Shown here piece after piece: positions 23,644 to 35,509 of a DNA stretch of 64,000 nucleotides. Under the pieces are notes generated by a model. It was not told where the DNA came from. It saw only the letters and a list, made by a program, of their open reading frames with translations, and made no database searches. Position 1 is the first letter of the stretch. Each line of letters opens with the position of its first letter. Both the position numbers and the translations under genes were made by a program. The DNA is from Melampsora larici-populina 98AG31 (lineage: Eukaryota > Basidiomycota > Pucciniomycetes > Pucciniales > Melampsoraceae): positions 463,858-527,857 of the forward strand of contig NW_006768789.1 in assembly GCF_000204055.1 (NCBI RefSeq). The letters run 5' to 3'.

Positions 23644-25600
23644 TTACATGTCAGAGTTGCTTGTTCCCAGTTGAGGAAAGGTCCCTGGGTATTGCCAAAA
23701 AGTGTAACAATCATAAGTTAAAGGTAGATTTATCTCATGTCGACACATAGGACATTGGACCGTGCCCCCAAGTGTCTGAGTGTGTACCATTTTCTAAAGA
23801 AATGAATATAATCAGAAATTATCTTGGTTAGTATTGAGTATCAATATCTCTTCAAGAAGGCCATATGCATACCATGACACAACTGTAATGGAATCTATGT
23901 TTCCCTTTGCATTTCAGTTGGATTATACCTTCTCCTGTAAAGAAACCTTCCAAACAAATCACACAGCCATGGTCTTCATGTAGTTCTTTTGTTTTGGGGG
24001 GAAGGTCTGATTTAAATTTGTATCCTTGCTCCTTGTCTGAATCAAATGACAAAGTTTATTTGTAAGGATACAAGGCTGCAACCCGGAATGATTTCAAAGC
24101 AAAATTTTGCCAATTAAATACACTCACCTCTCCATTCCAATTCATTATTGAGATATACAGATGCATTTTTTATGTGTGAGGATACTTTGAATAATGACTG
24201 CAGGATATATTTCTTTTTTTCGATGTAATCATGGATGTTGTGTATAGCATTTTCATTCTCTTGGACTTTCAAAGCATGCAGTACTTCCTCAAAGTTTCTC
24301 AAAGCAACTTTTGACAAGTTGGTGAATGCTGAGAAATGATGTCCAATGTAAGGATACAAGTCAAGGTTTCCATTACAGAGAAATGCTTCAATATCAATAT
24401 GGAATGATTGTTTGAAATAGTGATCTTGAAACCCCTTTTCTCTTAGTAGCACAGGCTGTAGGACATCTTGGACCTTGGTGCTGTAGGTTTCAAGATGTTT
24501 TATCATCCAACAGGTAGCCAATACTTCTCTTTCTGGTGTGAGGATATTTGTTCCATGCTTCAAACATTTGCATACAAGATACAATGACTTTCTTGTTGTA
24601 ATTGGGCAACTTTCCAGCAGTAGATTGTCATAAAGCTCTAGGAATGTTGTGGTGAAGTGTGATGCATTTTGTTCCAGATCAATCCAAGACCTGACCTTAC
24701 ATATCAGTCTTACCCTGTCAGTTGCCTCTGATATACCTGTAAACACTCAAATTTTTGTCAATCATTTGGAACAAATAACATGTGAAAATTTGAGATGCTC
24801 CTCACTTCTGTTCTCATATGGAGAGAGCTGACCACCTTCCCAGACCTTTTCAACCATGTGTACCAAATTAAGTCCTGTGGTTAAAGAGGATGATTCAAAT
24901 GTTGATGTCAAAGATCTCCAGAATAAATTTATCAAAGAGGAACATATTTGGTAAAGGAACTCTCACTCTGAGTATAAAAAAACTCTAACATTCCCTGGCA
25001 GATGGGTCCTTCTCTGATGTCTTCCCTCAGTGGAGCTAAATGCCCTGCTGGAAGTTGCTCTTTCAATATCTTCAATAAACCTAATAACCACAAGTGTTCT
25101 TTCATACCCACACTTGGGCTTTGTAACAATCTCAGTGTCAATTTAATTGTCCGGTCATATATTCCACCTTTCAACATGATATCTGGAAAAAAATTCTCCA
25201 TGAGGAATGGGATATAGATTGTATGGACAGAAATTTCCCCCATCATTTGAATCAAATTAATTATTTCACTATTCCTTGATTCAGAGATGACTTTGGATTT
25301 CAGAATGATATATTTTCCAAAGTCTTTGAGATCTGGTTGAAAGAAAGCCTTTCTGGCAAACACTTTGGCATTTGACCAGATTGATATTCTGTTTGAATAG
25401 ATATCATACCTTGATTCAATGATATTCCCTGGGAGATTTGTTTTATGTGTTGGATTAAGTAGTGAAAAGTATCTCAACACTTCATGGCTTTTGCCTTTAG
25501 ATTCTTCAATCAGTGGAGGAGTTGCTTTCATGTAATCTGGTATGTATTGAAAGATGCATCCTGCCTGAAAGCAGAACACAACAAACCAAAAACAATTCAT
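23644..25600 (-). CDS. Secreted helical-repeat RING-H2 protein (SP-repeat-RING family, copy B)
   Basis: Second complete copy of the unnamed family. Five exons (25600-24967, 24874-24806, 24736-24128, 24036-23873, 23793-23644) encode 541 residues. The start at 25600 gives a signal peptide (MNCFWFVVFCFQAGC) and aligns with copy C (FQYIPDYMK versus FQYRPEYMK). Exon 1 ends with LPAGHLAPLREDIREGPIC. Exon 2 is exactly 69 nt, as in the other copies. Exon 3 holds only one roughly 90-residue repeat (SEATDRVRLICKVRSW), then a segment related to the post-repeat part of copy A. The C-terminal RING-H2 is C462, C465, C480, H484, H487, C490, C505, C508, with the same 14-residue outer spacings as copy A. It ends in a short Tyr/Trp-containing tail. 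Predicted role: secreted or host-delivered ubiquitin ligase, by inference. Confidence 0.8.
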
Positions 25601-27514
25601 TTTATGTGATATGTTTTTGAGATGTATTTTGGAGGTGGTTGCAGATGATGAGTCAATCTTCTTCAAAGATTTCTTACAAGATCCCCTTTATTAGATTTAG
25701 TATCCAGAACAGGGTGTATTCTATGGCAACCTTCCTTTTTGAGCCCTACTTTCAAATTCTTGAATGTTTCAAATCTAATGGTATACTTTTGACTACATAT
25801 TGCCCATGATTCATTGTGTCAAATCTTATAACATTGAGGTTTTATTACTTAAAGATAAGGTAAAGTTCAGATGAGATTAAGTATGTAGTGTGTTGAACTA
25901 AAGAATCACCTCCACACTTGCCTGTACATTTCTTCAAACATATCCATAGAGTACTGGTCCACAAATATATGACGTCTTGATTTCATTACTAGTTACCTTG
26001 CCATGCGTATAACTTGTTTACCATCATTGGGTCAGATCTGATTTTTTGATGGGAACACAAGTGAAGTTTGATGGTAGTTCTAGCCTAGCCCATTTATGAT
26101 ATCACATATCACAAACAGGCTTTGCACGGATGAAAAGTACTATAGTGAGAGCACTTGAAGTAGTGGTGAGAAGTATCCGCATCATCAATAATCCATGCAG
26201 TAACCTCATTTGTATTCAATTTTGTCCTTTCTTCTCGCCTTCTCTTCCCAAACATTTCGTGACATATCTTGTACACAAACACGTTGCTCTACTGAGCCAG
26301 GCTACAGAGTCATAAAATCTGATTCATAATGCACTCGAAAAATCACTTGAAGGTCCAATTTTTTGATTTTCATACAAGCACCATATCATCAAGCTGTCAT
26401 GTTCCAGCAGATATCTTTCTTATTCTTGACCGTGTTGAACTTCTGCTCGGCATTCATCTAACGATTTTAAGGCATTGCTCGCTATGTTAAACCTCTGCAT
26501 GGGTCTTAGTTGAGTTGGATCATCCATCTTTCAAACAGAATTGGGCATGTACCTTTGAATTAATAATTGAGATTCATAATACGAGAACATGTATGAATAT
26601 CTCTTTCCCAAAAGATCGGATGGAGTAAGTATCACTTCAGTGAAGAGTGAACGTCATCCACATCCACCTTGTCCTGTGCTTCACAAGTTCACTGCGTTGC
26701 CTGTTTCTCGTTCCTCGGTCGTTCGAAATCGGCTTGACTCCTCATTTTCCAGAATTCAGTTATCAAATTCATATCTGACTTTTGTCCCGACTCATGTTAT
26801 GATGGGAATTTTGTAGGCACATCAGAAATTCACCCTCCACGACAGAGATCAGGCGATTGATCTTCATTTGATGTACGCAAAAGTAATTGCTTAATGATCG
26901 GTGGCATGTTGACCGAAGTCATGCGCGATGTATATGGAGGATCTTGTTTCTCAACTATCAGTCGATAACAACAGCATCAGACAGTCTAGAGGACCAAGTG
27001 AATTGTGACGTATAAACCAAGCGGCCATTTCTAGGTGCATTCATCTCCATCCTGCCCGTTAGCGTATCACCACCGTGATATCATCAAGAGACTACAAGCA
27101 CGTCGTCACGCTGAGGAAATTTTCAATGATCAGTCAATTGGACACTATCCAAGCGCACAGCTTTGTCAATTTTGAACAGATCTGTTTCGAAACCATGGGA
27201 TCAGGTTCATGAAATCCCTTCAAATCGAGAAACGATTCTCGAGGTTCACTTGTCAATCATTACCTCCAGAGACGACCGGCTCGACGAGTGATGGGCGATC
27301 AATTGCCTCCCACGTGTCATCCTTGCCCTCATCTGCTCTATAAATGTACGTTGGACAAGCAGTAGTTGCGTGGAAACCCCTTCAAAGCCAATCCCCCTAG
27401 TTTATCCAGCACTCTCACCTCCACTATTATCTTGGGTTCAAGCTAGACATTGAAAGTCGATATTCTTAATCCCAAAAAGCTTTTCTTCATCAAACCTTGG
27501 TATTCTACTCGAAA
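25601..27514. other. Intergenic, upstream of two divergent secreted-protein genes
   Basis: Shared 5' region between copy B (-) and the DGEAK-repeat gene (+). Around 26480, ATGTTAAACCTCTGCATGGG resembles TCTGTCAAACCTCTGCACGA at about 6840, upstream of copy A, which may be a trace of the same duplication. Otherwise nothing recognised apart from the TATA element listed separately. Confidence 0.4.
27339..27344 (+). promoter_or_regulatory. Probable TATA box
   Basis: TATAAA lies 171 bp upstream of the start codon at 27515. A CACGTG E-box lies at 27311-27316, and a pyrimidine-rich stretch follows. Position fits a core promoter. This is inferred from sequence only. Confidence 0.4.
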
Positions 27515-28624
27515 ATGAAATCAGTCTGTCGCTCTGCATTGGCCTTGGTGGCCGTCTTTGGCCTTTGCTCTCATGTCGAGGGAGCTGCTCAACATGGTAT
27601 GCTTAAGCGAAGGATGGACCATCTCGAGCATTCCGCAACAGAAACTCTAGGGCTAGATAGACGCGAGGAAGCACCCGCCACTGCAGTCACGGGTGATCCC
27701 GCTCTGGTTGGAACTAAACACGCAGGCTCTGAGGCGACTGTTGTTGGAACCTCCACTTCCGAGCCTCCTGCTTCTAAGCCTGCCGAACCGGAGTACGATT
27801 CTGAAGATGGTGACAGTCCAGAAGATTTGAAAAGGGACGAACTCATAGACAATTCCCCAGCTGGTAAAGCAGCTCGTGATCTTTATGACTTGATGGTTGA
27901 CATGGGTGCCACATTAGAAAGTATCACCAGCCTTGGAGCAAAGGAGTCAGACATTATCAGCGGTGTTGACACAGTAATAAAGATGCTACCAAAAGGAGAA
28001 CAACTGCGAACCGATATGCTCAAAGACGTTGAAAAGAAGGATGGCGAGATCGCTTCGGCTTTGAAAAATTCGACAGACGCTACTCAAACTATGCAGTGAG
28101 TCAATCTTATATCCATGAGAGGCTTGCTGCATTCAATAACGTTTTCCTCTCCACCTCATAGGAAATCTCTGGAGGAAATCAAGGCGAAGCCCAGTGATGT
28201 GACGTGAGTGATTATTTCTTAATCATGATAATGAATTCTGATCGAAGCCTTTATCAATTTCGTCGGTGTATGAAATAGTGTCATGAAGAAGAATTACGAT
28301 TCTTTGGATGCAAGCTATCGCACGCTCTTCGCGATGAGTGATGGCCTCGCAGCTGAGGCATTTGCGGCCATTGCAGCCAGTCTAGACAAATCAAAACCTT
28401 CCGAAGGCGCGCCCCAAGGTGACAACAAACCATCAGGGGACGGTAAAGCTCCAAACAACGATAAACCTGATGGAGAAGCAAAAACTGATGGAGAAGCAAA
28501 AACTGATGGAGAAGCAAAAACTGATGGAGAAGCCAAACCTGATGGAGAAGCCAAACCTGATGGCGAGAAGGCTTCCCCAAGTGTGGAAACCACAAAACCT
28601 GATGGAGAAGCCCTAGTTGGATAA
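27515..28624 (+). CDS. Secreted protein with C-terminal DGEAK hexapeptide repeats
   Basis: Unrecognised, 322 residues, from three exons (27515-28095, 28162-28203, 28279-28624). The first ATG gives a clean signal peptide (MKSVCRSALALVAVFGLCSHVEGA). A Ser/Pro/Glu-rich acidic stretch (about 35-115) follows, then a helical region (about 115-240: GKAARDLYDLMVDMGATLES, SDIISGVDTVIKMLPKGEQ), and a tail of DGEAKT/DGEAKP hexapeptides encoded by an 18-bp minisatellite. A KR pair (LKRRMD) and several RR/KR sites after the signal peptide could be processed. The layout (secreted, small, repeat-rich, rapidly varying) is that of a candidate effector or cell-surface protein, but no domain proves it. Confidence 0.8.
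28469..28558 (+). repeat. 18-bp coding minisatellite, five tandem units
   Basis: Three identical units GATGGAGAAGCAAAAACT are followed by two identical units GATGGAGAAGCCAAACCT. They encode DGEAKT three times and DGEAKP twice. A variant unit follows at 28559 and a displaced one near 28600. Identity inside each sub-block suggests recent slippage or unequal exchange. Confidence 0.92.
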
Positions 28625-31600
28625 AGTTGCAAGTGCCTCAGCATAAGTCTCATCTTTTTGTTCCGGATAATTTTCAATAAACACTTGGTCTCCTTTTGTC
28701 TAGAGATACATTTGATATGTATCTTCAAATCCTTTTGAATTATTTTGAGATGTCTTTTGTTGGCTTGTTTATGTGCTTCTTAAGTTGATCAAAGTGTTTT
28801 AAGAATTGATGAATATCAGAGCTGCCCCGTGGACTTGTGACCTAATTTGCATTTGGGCAACACGTGCCACAAGGTCATCCACAGACCTGTCACGGTCTAG
28901 GTGTTTTTGCTTGCGCGCACCAAATCATGACAAATCCAATAATCCACAAAAACATTCTATCTGTTGTTAAAATTCCAGAACAATTTACCAACAAGGTGAG
29001 AGCCATGTGCAATGCAAGATGCAACATGCTCAACAAAGCTCAAACAAACAAGAGGTAAGCACCTTTTTTTTCAAGGACAATTGAGCAGCCAGACTCCAAT
29101 CTTGTCCTCTAAGATGAGAATCTGTCATGTGCTTTTTGTATTGAAGACTTTCAAGACAAATCCTCGAAGCACACATGCATGTTGTTTGTAAAAATTGATA
29201 GATCTATCACTATGCCAGTCATTTTATTCAAAACTATCAGAATAATTAATTGAATAGATGTTTTGATTGCAAGAATCACATGGTAGATAAATCAACTCCA
29301 CTAGTTGAAGACCCTCAAATGCAAAGGAAAGTGTTCAATACTTTTTTGAGGTTTGATTGTTTTTCAGGATGATGTCAATCAGGCATTTTAGTTTGATCAA
29401 TGTACATCACTTCATCATAGTGGTTCAACACCATGCAAGGGCAATAGAAAATCTGACAACAAAACCAAAATAACTGAAAGATATACAAAATATGTAAAGC
29501 TAAATTAAACAAAGGAAAATATACCAAGATGGGATATCTCAACAATCAAGTTTCTCCTTTCTAATTTTATATTTGTACTGCTTGGGTATTGGGATGGCGG
29601 TGATGTTTGAATTTTGTGAAAGCCAAAATCCTACATAACCAAGAAACAGTGCCTTTGATAGCTGGTATTGGTTGAGTTCTGGTGGTGGCACCCAGGCTTG
29701 GCTGGATTGAGTGACTGCCTTCAAAGATTCTAGCATAATACTATGAGTTCTTTTCCAAACTGGTTCCAAGAACTGGTCTTCAGGTCTTGCTAGGTGACTT
29801 GTTACCAGTATGAAGTTGATTTCTTGGCATGGGGAGAACATGTTCTTATCAACAGGAACAATCATCAAACCTTCAACCCCTGTGCAGAGAAACCCAGCCC
29901 GTGCAGGGAGATGACCAGGTTCAATTGAGATTTGAGCTCAATGAGGTCCTGTTGGGCCAATGTGTTTTCATCATCTATTGTAGCCCATATAGTCGCAAAC
30001 AATTCCACCAATTGGTAGATCATGGTGATGAGTCTGTAAAGATTCTCAAGATTGAGAACCCTTAGAATTCTTTTTTGCTTCTAGTCCTTTGCAACACAGG
30101 GATGAGAGTGATTTGTAATGCTCCCGGCATGAGAAAGCATTACAAGAGCTGAGGAAAATGGCTGGCAAGGGGGTAAGATCAGGGATAGTGATTGGCTTAT
30201 CAATACTGGGGCCAATGAGCATGAGTGCTGCTAGGACATAAGACATTCTGTGCTTGCATAAAGTTCCTGAGAGTCGGTACAAGTATTGACACATGGGAAT
30301 GGGGTAGGAAAGGCTTTGGGCAGTGCAAGCACTCAGGTCCCAACCTAGACAACCACTCCTCTCATATGTGACCTTCATCTCTCACACAAGGGAAATGATG
30401 GACGTCAAAGGTTGAGGAAAAAAGATTCCTATAAGACACACACTTGTTCCCATCAAAAACCTTTCCTCCCATTGAAATCATTTATCATCCAAATAGTTAT
30501 TTTGTGTTTCTGCAACTTTCCTTTATCCAAGACTCTTTTCTGCTATCTATTGTCAAAAACATCACATATTTTTGATTGCCTCTCACCCACCCTTACAAGT
30601 TCAAACTAGCATTTGGGTTTGAAAAAATTATTTGTTCAGTACCTGTCTAGCACTAAAATGTGTCTGAAAATCCAATAACCTCCTTGTTGTTTTCTCATCT
30701 CTTTGAAAAAAGCCAAAAAGGCTTAAAAACATTGTAAACCTATAAAAATGTGCCACCCGCAGACCTCACAGGCGCTCATGTTTCTGCTCAGGTCATCACC
30801 AGTTTTTTGCTTATTTCTTTTCCTTCAGTATCATCACACATTATCTCTTTCCATTTTACATGTACCATCACACTAATAGACTTGCCAAATGGCAGTATAA
30901 GCATAATATCCAAGTTGCCACAGCAACCCAAGCCCAAACCCATTCCACTTGGCTGATAGAATTTGTGGAGAGTTTTCCAGAGACAACATTTGTATCTCGA
31001 AATGACTGATTTGGGGGCCTCAATACCTTGTGTGATCCTATCAAAGTTGAAGATGGTGGGTTTACACCAAATTGCTTCTTCACCTGGGGTGAACATATAT
31101 CTATCTAGGGCAAAAGCAAGTTCAGTGAAATTCAAAATTAGGGTCAGTGACTCTTCACTAAGAGATGAAGTACGGACTACAGTAAAGTCTTCACTCGGTA
31201 AACCCAAGTGAAGACTACAGTTACTTGACCTCTAATAGGAGGATTTAGTGCCAGTGGGATGGCTGATCTGTTTCTCTTGGTTCTGAGCTCTGGTTGTTAC
31301 AACTATGGAGCCTGCAGTACTTCATAATCTGAAGTATCAGAGGTGCCGCAGGGGTACTTTATACTCTTTGATAGAGGAAACCAGATGTAAATTCCAAGCT
31401 TGTTCTTGTAGCTACTTCTCCCACTAGCTAAGAACACCACTTGAGGTTCTACAAGGACCTGAACAATAGGAAGATAATCAAAATACAACAGTATCACTTT
31501 ACTCAATATTCTTTGTGAAGAAATAAGTAAGTTGTGAAGTTGTGTTGTGGAATGATATGAAGTTGGTTTTCTCTTCCAAAGTGGGAAGAGGAGGGGTTAT

Positions 31601-31786
31601 ATATCCCAAGTCCTAGGTGTCAACTTGTTGTTGGCACTTAGGTTTGATTGTCCTGGGTTAGGGTTTAACTTTACTATTTAGATCATAGGTAAGTCTTATT
31701 GCTTAAGTGACCCTTGATACTGAGCCATGAGTTGTAATCTTAATGGCACTAGACAAGTTACATATATTTACATATGTATTACATAT
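28625..31786. other. Gene-poor region with unrecognised open frames
   Basis: Minus-strand frames at 29539-29868, about 30046-30378 and 30788-31207 have protein-like composition (for example SGTLCKHRMSYVLAALMLIG, and ALDRYMFTPGEEAIWC), but I recognise no family and could not join them into one gene. They may be exons of a lineage-specific gene or remains of a retroelement. A TATATAT motif and GT-rich sequence at 31590-31700 resemble LTR material. Confidence 0.35.
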
Positions 31787-32973
31787 GGATCCCACTATTT
31801 AGAGCCCCCTTGGCTGATATCCGGAGCCCCCCCGGGTTTTCACTAAAACCCGCGTGACCCGTTGATACCCCACTTTTTTCAGCCTATATAACACATGTTT
31901 GGACCTCAAGGGCTCCCTAATAGGGCACAAAATCACAAATGAGCCCCTTTTGGACCATCAATTAACGTATTTGGAGCCCCTTCATCATTGATTGGGCAAA
32001 AAATATGCCAAAAACAAATGCAAGGGCTCCCAAATTGTTTGGCGCCTGGACCGACCCTTGCATGACGGACAATATTGGCCCTTCAAGTGCCCAGCAATAC
32101 GCTTACATACAGAAGTTCTCATCTCTCCCTCACACTTACAAACTCGATTCAAGATTTTCAATGTTCTCCTTCTAATCCCATCAAGTTTCCACCACCACCA
32201 TCCATTACCTTTTCACTCAATCAATTTGATCAATTGAATTATTCACCCGGAAATACTTCTTCTACTACTACTACTACAAGTGATCACCATTTAATCTTAG
32301 CTAACACTTCCAAAAGTTTACTCAACCATCCTTCTAACATTACTGACAGTTCGATCGAGAGTAGTAGTTGTTCTCATCTTCCTAGTCATGAACCTTCAAT
32401 CAATTTCCCTTCTCCTTTTCATCATGAAGATCAAAAACAACCACATCGGGCTCCTAAATATACGTGTTGTACGTATTGTCATGTCTTGGTTACCTCTAGA
32501 GTTGTCAAAGTTCACAAACAACATTGTCTTTGTAAGAACAAAGCCAATGCTATTCATTTACAAGGATTGGCGGTTAATGACTTACAAGCTCATGCAATAG
32601 CTGACCAAGAGGTCAGTGATCTCGAAGTGCTCTGTTCAAAGTGATCTCATTCTCAACTTGAACTTTGATCTCAATTGCAATCAGATGTATGAAAAATGGG
32701 TTAGAAACTTATTCAACAAGCTTGAGTCAACCAGAAGGTGATTGAGAGAGCAAGGCTTGCTCAATGGTGACTATCTCAGCAATTCAATGTTTATTAATTA
32801 AGATCATGGGTGGGCACATGATGAGGATAGAGAAATGATGAGATTAAATAAATAAATGGAGCCCCTTGTGGAGCCCCTTCTTGGAAATGGGGCGCCTGAT
32901 TTGTTTGTAGCCTCGGGTCCGACCCAAAAGAGGGCTTCGGATACTGTTCCAAGGGCTCTAAATAGTGGGGTCC
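31787..32973. mobile_element. Non-autonomous DNA transposon, 1187 bp, 8-bp TSD
   Basis: The element begins GGATCCCACTATTTAGAGCC and ends with its inverse (GGCTCTAAATAGTGGGGTCC), so 20 of 21 terminal bases are paired, with weaker pairing for about 25 more. TTACATAT flanks both ends (31779-31786 and 32974-32981), a perfect 8-bp target-site duplication. Subterminal GGAGCCCCTT-type motifs repeat near both ends (about 31822, 31940, 31972, 32858, 32871), as expected of transposase-binding sites. An 8-bp TSD fits the hAT superfamily and also KDZ/Zisupton and Merlin. The terminal GGA is not the usual hAT CAG start, so the superfamily is left open. The only sizeable ORF is a partial zinc-finger coding segment, and no transposase catalytic domain is present. 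Confidence 0.88.
32075..32644 (+). pseudogene. Partial zinc-finger ORF inside the transposon
   Basis: Open for 190 codons but with no in-frame ATG. It is Ser/Thr/Asn/Pro-rich, then has a Cys/His cluster near its end (CCTYCHVLVTSRVVKVHKQHC), a C-x2-C..H-x3-H arrangement typical of the N-terminal DNA-binding part of transposases. It ends at a stop without any catalytic region. Most likely it is the remaining 5' part of the parent transposase gene. Confidence 0.55.
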
Positions 32974-35509
32974 TTACATATACTTACAAGTGTGTTTTTT
33001 AGTCCATGGTCCTGTACATAGGGCTCAGGGCTGACAGAAACACCTTCATATATGTCTACTTTTTGTAATCAGAAAGTGCCTATAGAAACTGGTTGTGATT
33101 GAGGGTCCCTTTGAGAATGAGTGGAAATGAAATGATATGGCTTAATTGGGAGAAGAGATCACAAAATGATTAGTGAGAGATGGTAGACCTGTTGATACAT
33201 AAAGTGTATCACAAGATACTCATCACTTATTGTCTGTGTTTTTGGCACTCAGCCATGATGCTCATTCTCTGAGTCTTTTCTTTCTGTGCTCAGTTGTAAG
33301 AACTTAGCCTCTACACTGTTATCCTCAGCATGAAGCATCTTGTATATAATGTATCAGGTTCCTGCTTGGATTCATTTCTCTTCTCTTGTCATAGAAATCA
33401 ATATCATTATTAGATCCATTCATACATTCTTACTCTTCGGAGTTTTCCTTCTGTGACACTTTGACCTTCACGGTTCCTCTTGTTCAAGTGACATCTCAGG
33501 ATTAGCTGTTTCACTTGAGCTACACAACACTTTACATCTATAAGACCTATTCAATTATAAACCCTCACCTTTGGTTGGAATTATAATACACATCAAAGGC
33601 TGGTGGTGTGGACAAAAGAGCCTGATCTTGATTTGAATAATTCTCAATTGAGAAAAGATCTTCTGATGGCAACAATTTGCTCTTGAGGTGATTGTGTAAG
33701 ATCTTAAAAGTTGAGGTTATTCCCTCTTCACAAATCTCATCCCAATTTGCATGCTTGATCACTTCAAGGATCCATTTTACAACCCTGACCACTCCACATT
33801 TGCCGAACATGAGATGATCAACTGTCTCAGCATTAATGAGACTAAGAATAATTGGCCTTATCAACTCCCATAATTGGCCTTTTTTGTATTAGGTTGATAA
33901 GTAATAGGAAAGGCATCAGGAAATTGTTGTAGATCCAGTGAGAGGGTTCTGCCAGCTTGGTCTTTGAAGGAAGGCCTGCAAGCCTGTGGATTTCATTGAT
34001 TGACAACCTATTGGCTTCTGACATTTGATAGGAAATGATGGGTCTGTCTTTTTGGGAACCTAAGTCAAGACAATCATCAGGATTGCTCAGGAGGGTATGG
34101 CTTCTAGCAAGACAAAGTCTTCCAGGAGGCACAAGAGCTAGTTGCTTGCAAGACCAAACAGGAGGGTCCAATGGAGGGTCTGATGAGCGCAAAGAGGGTG
34201 ACCTATTGAGTTCCTGAGAAGAGGTCAATAACATTGGATTGGGGAGGTCTGTATCAATGGACTGATTTGATTGTCCAGGATAGTAGATGCTTTGTGTGAG
34301 TCTTTCAATTTTAACCTCAGCCCGGCCATTTCCTGGCATCCTTGGCTGCTTGGCAGGGTGTGCCAGGAAGGGCATACACGGACATAGCCGTATATCTCCT
34401 TCCTCACAATCAAACCTTATTACATACATATAACTACATGTAATTCAACAATTACATGTAGTAATAAGCTGAAAGAACTTGTAACAAATGATTACATGAA
34501 GTTACAAACGCGTAATCATCAATTACACAAGTAATACACATAGTACTTTATTTCTACTATTCTTTTTTCACTTATCACTTTCTCTTAAACTTCAATTCAG
34601 TTTCTATTTTTCTCTATTTTTGTGTATTCAAAAGATGGTCAATATTCAATAAACAAAATACTCACGGATCAGTTTGGAAGATGATCCTAAAGTGATTTGT
34701 TTTATGATAATCTTTCTAATAACCATGTGTAGTCCTAGTTCAAGCAACTAAGTTGGATTGGGAACCCAACTTAGTAGCTGTTCATCTAAAACTGATCTTC
34801 TTGGCATGTGATGGCCGCCAAGAAGGAAGGTCTAGGGCTCTCGTGCTAAAAGGAAGGGTTGTAATAGAATGAATTACAAGGGTGAATCAGGGATCATGGG
34901 AATTAAAGATCAGTAATACTAAAAAGTAGATCATTACACGCGCAGATCTTGTTGTAATGATCATATGTGATCATCTACGGATCATTGATCAGTTGTAAAC
35001 AGGAGATGTTCACATTAGCCTCCTTATTTGTATTTTCTTATGTTTCTGTGCGCTTTCTGCTTGTTCTGCTGGGTATATATACCCTTGCCTTTGTCTTATT
35101 TCTTTTGTTCCTCATCCTTTACAATAACCAATCAAGTTTACCAAGCTTTATAAACCAATCAATCCGTCCATAACAACCTCCAAAAGCCCTTACAAGTCCC
35201 TTATAAGCCCTTTTAGTGTTAGTATCCACAGATCTGGTCTTTATTCTGCTATTTCTCTCTTGATTACTATTGTCAACTGCTGTCCTACATATGTAAATCA
35301 TATGTAATTAACCTGTTACAGTTATATATCAACTATTACACGGTTATTTCCTTGCTCAATAAGCTTCCGTATTGACAGGGTGTTCCATGGGGACAGATTT
35401 CTGCTTTTTTTGACCGACAACAGCCAATTGCAATTGAGTGCACAAACCAATAGTCGTTTTAAAGTTGATGCAGGCATCATTATAATCCAAAGTAAAATTT
35501 CAGTAGCCA
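32974..35509. other. Gene-poor region with decayed coding and LTR-like DNA
   Basis: On the minus strand two frames abut with a frame change: 34429-33842 (NRLSINEIHRLAGLPSK) and 33864-33565 (VVKWILEVIKHANWDEICEE). They look like one broken coding sequence of unknown family. Around 34430-35345 there are many GTAAT/ATTAC inverted words, a TATATATA at about 35073 and a stem ACTAAGTTGG/CCAACTTAGT at 34748-34777. This suggests LTR-derived DNA, but no clean termini or TSD were found. Confidence 0.35.

Noticed and set aside
34429..35345. Possible LTR with TATATATA and TGTAA/TTACA ends
   Set aside because: Several TG..CA combinations are possible, but none has a matching 5-bp target duplication, so no element was called.
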